From Galbitalea sp036491035 (GTDB taxonomy: Bacteria; Actinomycetota; Actinomycetes; Actinomycetales; Microbacteriaceae): 32,155 nucleotides of DNA. The notes below the pieces were generated by a model. The model saw nothing but the letters and a program-made list of their open reading frames with translations, made no database searches and had not been told where the DNA came from. Location of the stretch: the NCBI GenBank assembly GCA_036491035.1, contig DASXCU010000123.1:1-32155 (forward strand). Direction: 5' to 3'. The translations under genes and the position numbers were made by a program. Below, one piece after another: positions 23,169 to 30,084 of the stretch (position 1 is its first letter; each line of letters starts with the position of its first letter).

Positions 23169-24626
23169 ATGACTGACACAGAGACTTCGCCGGCACGGAC
23201 AGTGTCGTCTAACGCGTCTAACGCAGATGACGCTCGCGCACCGCGCCGCCGCATCCCGGTCTGGCTCGCAATCGTGGCCGCGAGCATCCCCATGTTCATG
23301 GCCAGCCTCGACAACCTCGTGATGACCAACGCTCTCCCCGTGATCCACAAGGACCTGGGCGCGAGCGTCGAGGAGCTGCAGTGGTTCGTCAACGCCTACA
23401 CGCTGAGCTTCGCCACGTTCATCCTGCTGTCCGTCGCGCTCGCCGACCGCTTCGGTCGTCGCACCGTCTTCGTGATCGGCATCACCATCTTCACGCTCGC
23501 GTCGGTGGCGGCCGGCTTCAGCACGACGCCCGGCGAACTCATCGCCGCACGCGCAGTCCAGGGCGTCGGCGGCGCGGCGCTACTGCCGCTTTCGCTCACC
23601 CTGCTCGCGGGATCCGTTCCCGCGAGACTGCGTCCCCTCGCGATCGGGATCTGGGGCGGCGTCGCCGGGCTCGGTGTCGCACTCGGCCCGCTCATCGGCG
23701 GCGCCGTCGTGCAGGGCTGGGACTGGCAGGCCATCTTCTGGATCAATGTCCCGGTCGGCATCATCGCGGTGCCGCTCGTGCTCTTCGCTCTCCCGAACAG
23801 CTTCGGTGAGAAGCTGCGTGCCGATGTCGTCGGCGTTATCCTCGTCGGCCTCGGCGTTCTCGGGATCGTGTTCGGCATCGTTCGCGGTAACGACGCCGGA
23901 TGGCACAGTGCCCAGGTGCTGACCGGACTCATCGGCGGCGGCATCGCAGTCGCCGCATTCCTCTGGTGGGAGACGCGCACCAAGGCGCCGCTGATTCCAC
24001 TCGGCCTGTTCCGGGACCGCAGCTTCTCCGTCGCCAACGTCGTTGGCTTCGGATTCAGCTTCGGGATGTTCGGATCGGTGTTCATCCTCATCCAATTCCT
24101 GCAGGTCGTGCAGGGTGCAACCCCGCTCCAGGCCGCCTACGAGACGACACCGTGGACCATGGCACCGATGATCGTCGCACCGCTGGCTGGAATCTTCGCC
24201 GGGCGCGTCGGCACCAGGGCCCTGATCTTCGCCGGCCTCGTGTGCCAGTCGGTTGCGCTGTTCTGGCTTGCCGCGACCATGAGTGCAACAACCCCGTACA
24301 CGACCATGCTGTACCCGTTCATCCTCGCCGGAATCGGAATGGGACTGGTCTTCTCGCCGTCGTCCACGGCCGTTCTGGCCACCATGCGCGAGGCCGATCG
24401 CGCGAAGGCGAGCGGCGTGAACTCGACGGTTCGAGAGATCGGCGTCGCGCTCGGTATCGCGGTTCTCGTCGCCATCTTCACCGGAGCGAACGGACAGCTC
24501 ACACCGACGGGCTACGTGAACGCGGCCATCCCCGCCGTCCTGGTCGGCGCGGCCGTCGTCGGTGTCACGGCACTCTTCTCGCTGCTGCTCCCCGCTGGGA
24601 AATTGCCAAGGAAGGTGCGCGCGTAG
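23169..24626 (+). CDS. DHA2-type MFS drug efflux transporter
   Basis: The 485-residue product has about fourteen hydrophobic segments and the EmrB/QacA-type first-helix motif MASLDNLVMTNALPVI, a loop motif LADRFGRRTVF and the antiporter motif LGPLIGGAVVQGWDWQAIFWINV. It is an inner-membrane proton-coupled multidrug exporter by family. ATG at 23169 is set by GGAG at 23159-23162 (6-bp gap); longer open frame upstream is leader. The divergent TetR gene and shared operators indicate drug- or metabolite-inducible control. An inverted repeat containing the stop codon follows. Confidence 0.92.
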   Translation: MTDTETSPARTVSSNASNADDARAPRRRIPVWLAIVAASIPMFMASLDNLVMTNALPVIHKDLGASVEELQWFVNAYTLSFATFILLSVALADRFGRRTVFVIGITIFTLASVAAGFSTTPGELIAARAVQGVGGAALLPLSLTLLAGSVPARLRPLAIGIWGGVAGLGVALGPLIGGAVVQGWDWQAIFWINVPVGIIAVPLVLFALPNSFGEKLRADVVGVILVGLGVLGIVFGIVRGNDAGWHSAQVLTGLIGGGIAVAAFLWWETRTKAPLIPLGLFRDRSFSVANVVGFGFSFGMFGSVFILIQFLQVVQGATPLQAAYETTPWTMAPMIVAPLAGIFAGRVGTRALIFAGLVCQSVALFWLAATMSATTPYTTMLYPFILAGIGMGLVFSPSSTAVLATMREADRAKASGVNSTVREIGVALGIAVLVAIFTGANGQLTPTGYVNAAIPAVLVGAAVVGVTALFSLLLPAGKLPRKVRA

Positions 24627-24650
24627 ACCCCTTGGTCTAGGGCATCGCCC
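24624..24650 (+). terminator. possible terminator of the efflux gene
   Basis: A perfect TAGACC-cctt-GGTCTA hairpin (24624-24639) includes the TAG stop and is followed at once by GGGC-atc-GCCC (24640-24650). There is no T-run, so termination would be weak or factor-dependent. The panE -10 begins two bases later. Confidence 0.45.
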
Positions 24651-24651
24651 C

Positions 24652-24657
24652 TAGTAT
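24652..24657 (+). promoter_or_regulatory. -10 element (TAGTAT) of panE
   Basis: TAGTAT ends 7 bp before the ATG at 24665. It is a good -10 match, there is no ribosome site, and a leaderless transcript is expected. Confidence 0.6.
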
Positions 24658-24664
24658 CAAAACC

Positions 24665-25648
24665 ATGCGGATTGGCGTCATCGGAGCGGGAGCTATCGGT
24701 GGCGCCATCGCCGCTCTTCTGGCCAGGGACGGGCACGACGTCGAAGTGACCGCACGCGGAGCGAATCTCCGGGTTATCCGCGGCGGGGGCATCCGTCTGA
24801 CCGGCGGCTGGGGATCGTTCACCGCTGATGTGACCGCCGGCGAGACCCTGACCCGGGCACCGGCCCTCGCCATCGTCGCGACCAAGGCGCAGGATTCGCG
24901 GGCCGCGATCCTGGCGAACGCGAAAATGCTCAACGGTATCCCGGTCGTCGTCGTGCAGAACGGGCTCGACTCGGTCTCGGCGAGCGCACCGCTGCTCCCC
25001 CGCTCGGACATCGTCGGCGCGCTCGCGATGTACGCGAGTTCGCTGGTCGGCCCCGGGCACATCAACGTCGGAACGACCGGGATCACCTACGTCGGCGGCG
25101 GACGCGACCTCCCCGCGCGGTATGCGGTGAGCATCCTGAACGATGCGATGCCGACCAAACTGACCGAGAATTTCGTCGGTGCCCAGTGGACCAAGCTCCT
25201 TGTGAACCAGGTCAACGCGCTCCCCGCCATCACTGGCATGAGCGTGCAGGAGGTCGTCGCCGATGCGAAGCTGCGGCGCATCCTGACCCGCAGCATGCGA
25301 GAGCAGGTACGGGTCGGGCTCGCCACGGGTGTCCGTTTCGCGCCACTGCAGGGACTGACCGCGGCGCGCCAGCGACTATTCCTGCGCTCGCCTCTACCGC
25401 TCGCTGAGTCGCTCCCGAAGCTCATGGCGAAGCGCATGGGACCGGTGCCTAACCCCGGCTCCACGCTGCAGAGCATCCGACGCGGCGGCCTGACCGAGAT
25501 CGACTACCTCAACGGCGCGGTCGTCACCGCCGGAGAAAAGGTCGACATCCCGACCCCCGTCAACGCGGCCATGGTCCTGCTGGTGCACGAAGTCGAGCGC
25601 ACCCGCGAATTCCTGAAACCCTCGGAGGTCGAAGCACGGGTGGGCTAG
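24665..25648 (+). CDS. panE: 2-dehydropantoate 2-reductase family protein
   Basis: The 327-residue product has the N-terminal NADP motif GVIGAGAIGG (residues 4-13), the catalytic Lys177 in AQWTKLLVN with Asn181, and Glu278 in TEIDYLNGAVV. These are the ketopantoate reductase signature residues. The enzyme reduces 2-dehydropantoate to pantoate in coenzyme A synthesis. Several PanE-like paralogues exist in actinobacteria, so the exact substrate is probable rather than certain. Its TAG stop overlaps the TAG stop of the convergent kinase gene through a shared CTAG. Confidence 0.88.
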   Translation: MRIGVIGAGAIGGAIAALLARDGHDVEVTARGANLRVIRGGGIRLTGGWGSFTADVTAGETLTRAPALAIVATKAQDSRAAILANAKMLNGIPVVVVQNGLDSVSASAPLLPRSDIVGALAMYASSLVGPGHINVGTTGITYVGGGRDLPARYAVSILNDAMPTKLTENFVGAQWTKLLVNQVNALPAITGMSVQEVVADAKLRRILTRSMREQVRVGLATGVRFAPLQGLTAARQRLFLRSPLPLAESLPKLMAKRMGPVPNPGSTLQSIRRGGLTEIDYLNGAVVTAGEKVDIPTPVNAAMVLLVHEVERTREFLKPSEVEARVG

Positions 25649-26319
25649 CAGCTGTCCGCCCAGATGCGCTTCGGGTGCTCGTAGTCGTTGTTGTCGATGA
25701 TCGCGGTCGCTGCCGCGCTCGGCTTTGCCTCCTTGATGTAGAGCTTCTGCCCGTCGGAGTAGCGCTTCGGGTTCGCGATGTCGTGCTCGAACTCCTCCGC
25801 ATCGCGCGCCTTGACCCGTGCCGTGGCGGTGTCGGGATCGGCCTCCAGCCAGATAGAAAAGTTCCACAGGCCCCTGAGTTCCGGGCGGTTCAGGAATATC
25901 CCGTCGACGACGAGGAGAGCGTCCTTCGGCCCGGAAGACCACACGGGCTCGAACGGGACATCACGCTTCAGGTCGAACGCCTTCAGCACGAACGAGCCGA
26001 TCCAGCCCGTACGAAACGGCTCGATCAGCACGCGCTTGAACGTCTCGTAGTCGTACGAGTCGCGATAGAAACCCTCCGCCGAGTCCCTGCCGCGTGCGTA
26101 GCGCCGGGCGCGAGGCCAGTGGAAGTCGTCGATGGATGCGCGGAAAACGGCGCGGTGGCCGATCCCGAGTTGTGCGGCAAGCGCATCCGCGAAACGCGTC
26201 TTACCCGCGCCGTCCAGCCCGTCGACGGCGACAATCGCGCGTCCCTTGCCATAGTTGTGCAGGATTTCGTCGGCGAGGCCGGCGATCAGTTCGGACTTAC
26301 TCAGAACCTGAAGGGCCAT
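25645..26319 (-). CDS. uridine kinase-like P-loop protein
   Basis: The 224-residue product has a Walker A GLDGAGKT at residues 34-41, an ASIDDFHWPRARR motif typical of uridine kinase/phosphoribulokinase-type folds, a DGIFLNRPELRG motif and an SIWLEADPDTATARVKARD segment. It probably phosphorylates a nucleoside or similar alcohol; uridine itself is not proven. The ATG at 26319 has TAAACT 6 bp upstream on the minus strand, a leaderless promoter whose -10 overlaps the -10 of the divergent mutY. It ends in the shared CTAG with panE. Confidence 0.83.
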   Translation of the reverse strand: MALQVLSKSELIAGLADEILHNYGKGRAIVAVDGLDGAGKTRFADALAAQLGIGHRAVFRASIDDFHWPRARRYARGRDSAEGFYRDSYDYETFKRVLIEPFRTGWIGSFVLKAFDLKRDVPFEPVWSSGPKDALLVVDGIFLNRPELRGLWNFSIWLEADPDTATARVKARDAEEFEHDIANPKRYSDGQKLYIKEAKPSAAATAIIDNNDYEHPKRIWADSC

Positions 26320-26325
26320 GCCCTC

Positions 26326-26335
26326 AGTTTAGGTT
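26326..26335. promoter_or_regulatory. overlapping divergent -10 elements (kinase and mutY)
   Basis: On the minus strand TAAACT (26326-26331) lies 6 bp before the kinase ATG at 26319. On the plus strand TAGGTT (26330-26335) lies 6 bp before the mutY GTG at 26342. The hexamers share two bases. Only 22 bp separate the start codons and neither gene has a ribosome site, so both transcripts would be leaderless and the two open complexes could not form together. Confidence 0.6.
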
Positions 26336-26341
26336 TGTAGC

Positions 26342-27208
26342 GTGTCAATAGCACCGGCCGTGAACGCCTGGTTCGAGCGCACCAGGCGCGACCTTCCGTG
26401 GCGCGCGGACGGATATCCGGCCTGGGGCATCCTCGTGAGCGAGATCATGCTGCAGCAGACCCCTGTGGCACGGGTAATCCCGCGGCTTGCGCAGTGGCTC
26501 GAGCGGTGGCCGACCCCCGCCGCGCTGGCGGCAGCGGCACCCGGTGACGCTGTGCGTGCCTGGGAGCGGCTCGGCTATCCGCGGCGCGCCCTGAACCTGC
26601 ACGCGGCGGCCGTCGCCATCACCAGGGACCACGGCGGCGTCGTTCCCTCGGACGTCGACGAGCTGCTTGCGCTGCCCGGCGTCGGCGCATACACCGCGAG
26701 GGCGGTTGCCGCCTTCGCGTACGGCGAGCGCCATCCCGTCGTTGACACCAACGTGCGCCGGGTTCTCGCTCGGGCGATCGACGGCCGGGGTGACGCCGGT
26801 CCGGCGTCGACTCGGCGCGACCTTGCGGCGATGGAGGTGCAGCTCCCGACGGATCGCGACGCCGCACGTGTCTTCAACGCCGGGCTCATGGAGCTCGGCG
26901 CCGTGGTGTGCACCGCGCGAACGCCGCGGTGCGACGCCTGCCCGATCGTGGCGCAGTGCGCGTGGCGGGGCGCCGGGTATCCGCCCTACGAGGGAGTCCG
27001 TCGACCCGTACAGAAGAAGTACGAGGGCTCGGACCGCCAGGTACGAGGGCTGATCCTCGCCGCCCTGCGAGACCGCGGCGACCCACTTCCGGCCGACGAA
27101 CTCGACCTGCTCTGGCCCGATGAACTGCAGCGTGGTCGTGCGCTCGACGGGCTGCTCGAGGACGGGCTGCTGGTCGGTACACCGAGCACCGGATACGCGC
27201 TGCCGTAG
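26342..27208 (+). CDS. mutY: A/G-specific adenine DNA glycosylase
   Basis: The 288-residue product has catalytic Glu34 in SEIMLQQT, the helix-hairpin-helix LPGVGAYTA, Asp135 in VVDTNVRR, and a [4Fe-4S] site C190-x6-C197-x2-C200-x5-C206. It removes adenine mispaired with 8-oxoguanine. It lacks most of the C-terminal NUDIX-like recognition domain of E. coli MutY (350 residues); a short 60-residue tail (DRQVRGLILAALRDRGDPLP) remains, as in other actinobacterial MutY. The GTG start follows a -10 by 6 bp. Confidence 0.93.
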   Translation: MSIAPAVNAWFERTRRDLPWRADGYPAWGILVSEIMLQQTPVARVIPRLAQWLERWPTPAALAAAAPGDAVRAWERLGYPRRALNLHAAAVAITRDHGGVVPSDVDELLALPGVGAYTARAVAAFAYGERHPVVDTNVRRVLARAIDGRGDAGPASTRRDLAAMEVQLPTDRDAARVFNAGLMELGAVVCTARTPRCDACPIVAQCAWRGAGYPPYEGVRRPVQKKYEGSDRQVRGLILAALRDRGDPLPADELDLLWPDELQRGRALDGLLEDGLLVGTPSTGYALP

Positions 27209-27212
27209 ACGG

Positions 27213-27218
27213 TAGAGT
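27213..27218 (+). promoter_or_regulatory. -10 element (TAGAGT) upstream of the DoxX-like gene
   Basis: TAGAGT is followed after 9 bp by the ATG of a four-codon ORF and after 23 bp by the DoxX-like ATG. A start point about 7 bp downstream would give a transcript beginning just before the short ORF. Confidence 0.5.
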
Positions 27219-27227
27219 CTGGAAATA

Positions 27228-27242
27228 ATGGACGTCAAATAA
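27228..27242 (+). CDS. four-codon upstream ORF (MDVK) coupled to the DoxX-like gene
   Basis: ATG GAC GTC AAA TAA ends in TAATG, where the last A of the stop is the first base of the DoxX-like start codon. It arises from a 14-bp tandem duplication (27223-27236, 27237-27250) with one mismatch, which copied the start region in another frame. Whether it is translated is unknown. Confidence 0.4.
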   Translation: MDVK

Positions 27243-27607
27243 TGGACATCGCGCGCATCATCCTCCAGATCCTCCTGTCGCTGATGCTGCTCGTGTCGGG
27301 TGGCGGGAAGGTGCTCGATCTCCCGTTCTCGCGCGGCAACCGCGACAAGTTGAACGTCCATCCGCTGTTCTGGCGCGTCACCGGCGGACTGGAACTGGCC
27401 GCACTCGTCGGCCTCGTGTGGGGAATCTGGTTTGTACCGTTCGCGATAGCGGCGGCAATCGGGTTGGTGCTGCTGATGATCGGAGCGCTGGTGTTTCGCG
27501 CTCGAACCGGCGATCGGACCGTTCTTCGCGAAGGCGTCGCGGATGTGGTCGTCCTGGTCGTCGCGGTCGTCGTGCTCGTGCTCGACTTCCTGACGCTGGC
27601 GCGCTGA
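27242..27607 (+). CDS. DoxX-like small membrane protein
   Basis: The 121-residue product has four hydrophobic segments (IARIILQILLSLMLLVSG, GGLELAALVGLVWGIWFV, PFAIAAAIGLVLLMIGALVF, VVVLVVAVVVLVLDFLTL). The spacing and the GGLEL motif in the second segment fit the DoxX-like family, whose bacterial members are associated with redox or sulfur-compound membranes but are mostly uncharacterised. ATG at 27242 is reached through a short upstream ORF. The RNB gene follows with a 3-bp gap. Confidence 0.75.
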   Translation: MDIARIILQILLSLMLLVSGGGKVLDLPFSRGNRDKLNVHPLFWRVTGGLELAALVGLVWGIWFVPFAIAAAIGLVLLMIGALVFRARTGDRTVLREGVADVVVLVVAVVVLVLDFLTLAR

Positions 27608-27610
27608 CCC

Positions 27611-29032
27611 GTGCCCTCGACGCTGATTCGGCTCGCCGTCGCGCCGGCCACCGGTCCGCTCGCCGTCGCACTCGCCGCCATCCCGGGTGCGCTCGGCATC
27701 TTGCGCGACTATCCGGCAGACGCACTGGCTGAGGCGGAGGCCGCAACGGCTCAGCCGGCGCTCCCGGATCTCGATCAGACGGATGTTCCCTTCGTCACCA
27801 TCGACCCGGCCGGGTCCCTGGACCTCGACCAGGCCCTGTATCTCGAGCGATCCGGCGAGGGCTATCGGGTGCGCTACGCGATCGCCGACGTGCCGTCGTT
27901 TGTTGCCCCCGGGGGTGCGCTCGACGCCGAGACCCGCAAACGCGGACAGACGATCTACCCACCCGACGGCCCGATCCCGCTCCACCCGCTGGTGCTCAGC
28001 AACGGGGCGGCGTCACTGCTCCCCGGCCAGGTGCGCGGTGCGTTCGTGTGGGATTTCACCCTCGATTCGGACGCGAACGTCATCGCCACGTCGCTGAAAC
28101 GTGCTCGCATCCGCAGCACGGCGAAACTCGACTACGTCGGCGTGCAGAAGTCCATCGACAACGGGTCGGCCGACACCAACCTCCTGCTGCTCAAGGAGAT
28201 CGGGTTGAAGCGCATCGTGCTGGAGAACGCACGCGGCGCGGCTAACCTCACGCTCCCGGACACCGAGGTGGACGAAGTGGACGGCGCATATCGCCTGGTC
28301 CGGCGACAGCCGCAGCCGTCCGAAGACTGGAACGCCCAACTCTCACTCCTCACCGGGATGGCGGCGGCCGAGCTCATGATCGGAGCGAAGATCGGCATCC
28401 TCCGAACGATGCCAGCACCGGAGCAGTGGGCGATCGATCGCTTTCGCAGACAAAGCGTCGCGCTCGGCACACCGTGGCCGCTCGAGCAGCAGTACGGCGA
28501 ATATCTGCGATCCCTCGACACGACCGACCCGAAACAGCTCGCGATCATGCACGCTGCCGGCGCGCTCTTCCGTGGCGCCGCCTACACCGCCTTCGACGGG
28601 ACTGTGCCGGACGGTCTCGTCCAGGCGGCTGTCGGCACGTCCTATTCGCACGCGACCGCTCCCCTGCGGCGACTCGTCGATCGATTCGTGCTCGTGACGT
28701 GTGAGGCGATCGCGGCCGGCACGGACATTCCGCCCTGGGCCCGCGAAGCCTTGCCGACGCTGCCCGGGCTGATGGCGCATTCGACCGGGGTCACGAGCCA
28801 GTTCGAGCACCGTGCGCTCGACACGGTGGAAGCGGCGGTGCTGTCCACTCGGGTCGGCGAGGCGTTCGACGCGACCGTCATCTCCCTCTCCAAGACCGGT
28901 GGCCAGATTCAGCTGACCGAACCGGCCGTCACCGCCCACTGCAACGGTGCGCTCGTCGACGGCAGCGTCATCCGAGCACGGCTGATCCAGGCCGACATTC
29001 CGTCCGGCCAGGTCACCTTCGAACTCGCCTAG
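27611..29032 (+). CDS. RNB-domain ribonuclease (RNase II/R-like)
   Basis: The 473-residue product has the RNB catalytic motif VTIDPAGSLDLDQAL with D65, D71, D73 and Q74, the SYSHATAPLRR motif (R353/R354) that positions RNA, and a C-terminal beta-barrel (about residues 415-473). RNase II and R degrade RNA 3' to 5' with two metal ions. The fourth acidic ligand (D210 of E. coli RNase II) is glutamine here, a change I believe is usual in the short actinobacterial RNB proteins. The N-terminal cold-shock domains of RNase R are missing. GTG at 27611 follows the DoxX-like stop by 3 bp. Confidence 0.85.
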   Translation: MPSTLIRLAVAPATGPLAVALAAIPGALGILRDYPADALAEAEAATAQPALPDLDQTDVPFVTIDPAGSLDLDQALYLERSGEGYRVRYAIADVPSFVAPGGALDAETRKRGQTIYPPDGPIPLHPLVLSNGAASLLPGQVRGAFVWDFTLDSDANVIATSLKRARIRSTAKLDYVGVQKSIDNGSADTNLLLLKEIGLKRIVLENARGAANLTLPDTEVDEVDGAYRLVRRQPQPSEDWNAQLSLLTGMAAAELMIGAKIGILRTMPAPEQWAIDRFRRQSVALGTPWPLEQQYGEYLRSLDTTDPKQLAIMHAAGALFRGAAYTAFDGTVPDGLVQAAVGTSYSHATAPLRRLVDRFVLVTCEAIAAGTDIPPWAREALPTLPGLMAHSTGVTSQFEHRALDTVEAAVLSTRVGEAFDATVISLSKTGGQIQLTEPAVTAHCNGALVDGSVIRARLIQADIPSGQVTFELA

Positions 29033-29152
29033 TCGCCCTCGTTCTCGTTCTCTCCTGGTTCAGGAGTCTCTGAGGCTGATGCAACCGGAGTGACAACCGA
29101 GTAGACACCAGTGCACTTTCGCCACACAGACTCCTGAATTAGGCGAGGGCGA
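29033..29152 (+). other. long inverted repeat with competing local hairpin after the RNB gene
   Basis: The arms 29054-29069 and 29128-29143 can pair over 16 bases with two G-U wobbles that exist only in plus-strand RNA. The outer arms TCGCCCTCG (29033-29041) and CGAGGGCGA (29144-29152) add 9 pairs across a 12-nt bulge. The left arm can also fold alone as CTCCTG-gtt-CAGGAG (29052-29066). The 58-nt loop contains the palindrome AGTGCACT (29110-29117). The element lies between convergent genes and no T-run follows either hairpin. Confidence 0.6.
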
Positions 29153-29176
29153 GGTCAGAGTCCGCGCCCGAAATCC

Positions 29177-29476
29177 TCACGCTGTCGGCACGCCTGGGAA
29201 CTCGAGCGGGTTCCATTCACGCAGCTCGAACCGGTGGACGAGTCCCTCTGTAACGAACGGATCGTGTGCCAGAAACTCTTCCGCCCCCTCGCGCGAGCGA
29301 AAGATCGCCATCGACCCGTTAATGACGGGTTGGTCAAACGTGCCAATCATCCAGACCTGGCCGCCCTTGGCGAACTCGTCAAGGTAGGCGCGGTGTCGCG
29401 GGTACGTTTCGATCAGGCGTTCGCCACTGGCGGGGTCGGCGGCCGGATCTGCACGGTACAGAGTGACGTAGTACAC
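29177..29476 (-). CDS. YciI-family protein
   Basis: The 99-residue product has the YciI pattern: YYVTLYRA, PRHRAYLDEFAKGGQVWMIG, FDQPVINGSMAIF and EEFLAHDPFVTEGLV. This dimeric ferredoxin-like fold has conserved His and Asp residues, but its substrates are usually unknown. The GTG at 29476 has TACCAT 7 bp upstream on the minus strand, so a leaderless transcript is likely. It lies directly downstream of rbfA. Confidence 0.83.
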   Translation of the reverse strand: MYYVTLYRADPAADPASGERLIETYPRHRAYLDEFAKGGQVWMIGTFDQPVINGSMAIFRSREGAEEFLAHDPFVTEGLVHRFELREWNPLEFPGVPTA

Positions 29477-29483
29477 GCCCTCG

Positions 29484-29489
29484 ATGGTA
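29484..29489 (-). promoter_or_regulatory. -10 element (TACCAT) of the YciI gene
   Basis: TACCAT on the minus strand ends 7 bp before the GTG at 29476. It overlaps the last bases before the rbfA stop region. Confidence 0.5.
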
Positions 29490-29490
29490 C

Positions 29491-29991
29491 TCAGGTGAGG
29501 GTGTCTTCTTCGCCCTCTTCGTCGTCCCAGTCGCCCTCATCCTCATCCGCGTCGTCGTCATCGTCGGCGATCACGCGCGGCTTGACGTACGGGTCTTCGT
29601 CGCCGGCGTAGTTGGCGGATGTCGCCAGGGCCGCCACCTCCGTGTCGCGGGAGTGAGCCTCGTTGAGGAGAGAGTCGATGAGCGCCGCGTTCTCGGGCAC
29701 GCCGTCGGCGATGAAGACGAGCGATGGCGTCAGCCGCGCCGTGATGTTCTTGCCGACCTCGCTGCGCAGCATTCCGGTCGCGGACTTGAGGGCGGCGGCG
29801 CTGTCGGCGCGCTCCTCATCGGTTCCGTACACCGTGTAGAAAATGGATGCGTGCTGCAGATCGCCGGTCACCCGGACATCGGTGATCGTTACGAATCCGA
29901 GGCGCGGGTCCTTGATCCCGCGCTCCAGCCGTTTTGCGACGATGACTTTGATTCGGTCCGCCATTTTCGCGGCCCGTGCTGCGTCTGCCAT
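29491..29991 (-). CDS. rbfA: ribosome-binding factor A
   Basis: The 166-residue product has the RbfA core (RIKVIVAKRLERGIKDPRLG, FVTITDVRVTGDLQHA and the following strand, VPENAALIDSLLNEA) and a C-terminal tail of about 35 residues made mainly of Asp and Glu. RbfA is a KH-fold protein that helps mature the 30S subunit near the 5' end of 16S rRNA. The ATG at 29991 has AAGGAG at 30000-30005 (minus strand, 8-bp gap). It follows infB, the usual partner, across a 93-bp gap with a hairpin. Acidic tails occur in other actinobacterial RbfA proteins. Confidence 0.93.
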   Translation of the reverse strand: MADAARAAKMADRIKVIVAKRLERGIKDPRLGFVTITDVRVTGDLQHASIFYTVYGTDEERADSAAALKSATGMLRSEVGKNITARLTPSLVFIADGVPENAALIDSLLNEAHSRDTEVAALATSANYAGDEDPYVKPRVIADDDDDADEDEGDWDDEEGEEDTLT

Positions 29992-30034
29992 GGGTACTGC
30001 TCCTTGTGAAACGAAAAAGGCTTTGAACCAGCTC

Positions 30035-30070
30035 GGGACCGAGCCTGCGATTTCTTCGCAGGCTCGATCC
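30035..30070 (-). terminator. strong stem-loop between infB and rbfA
   Basis: GAGCCTGCGA (30041-30050) and TCGCAGGCTC (30056-30065) pair perfectly around a 5-nt loop, with further pairs outside after one mismatch. In the transcribed strand a T-run (CTTTTTC) comes about 24 bases later, too far for a classical terminator. It may be a partial terminator, an attenuator or an RNA processing site before rbfA. Confidence 0.55.
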
Positions 30071-30084
30071 GAGGGAGGAACTAC

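Noticed and set aside
26343..26348. Perfect TTGACA on the minus strand near the mutY start
   Set aside because: It is only 11 bp from the kinase -10, too close to work as its -35, and no other -10 lies at a suitable distance.
26345..27985. 546-residue minus-strand open frame across mutY, the DoxX-like gene and the RNB gene
   Set aside because: It covers three clear genes on the other strand and has no recognisable domain.
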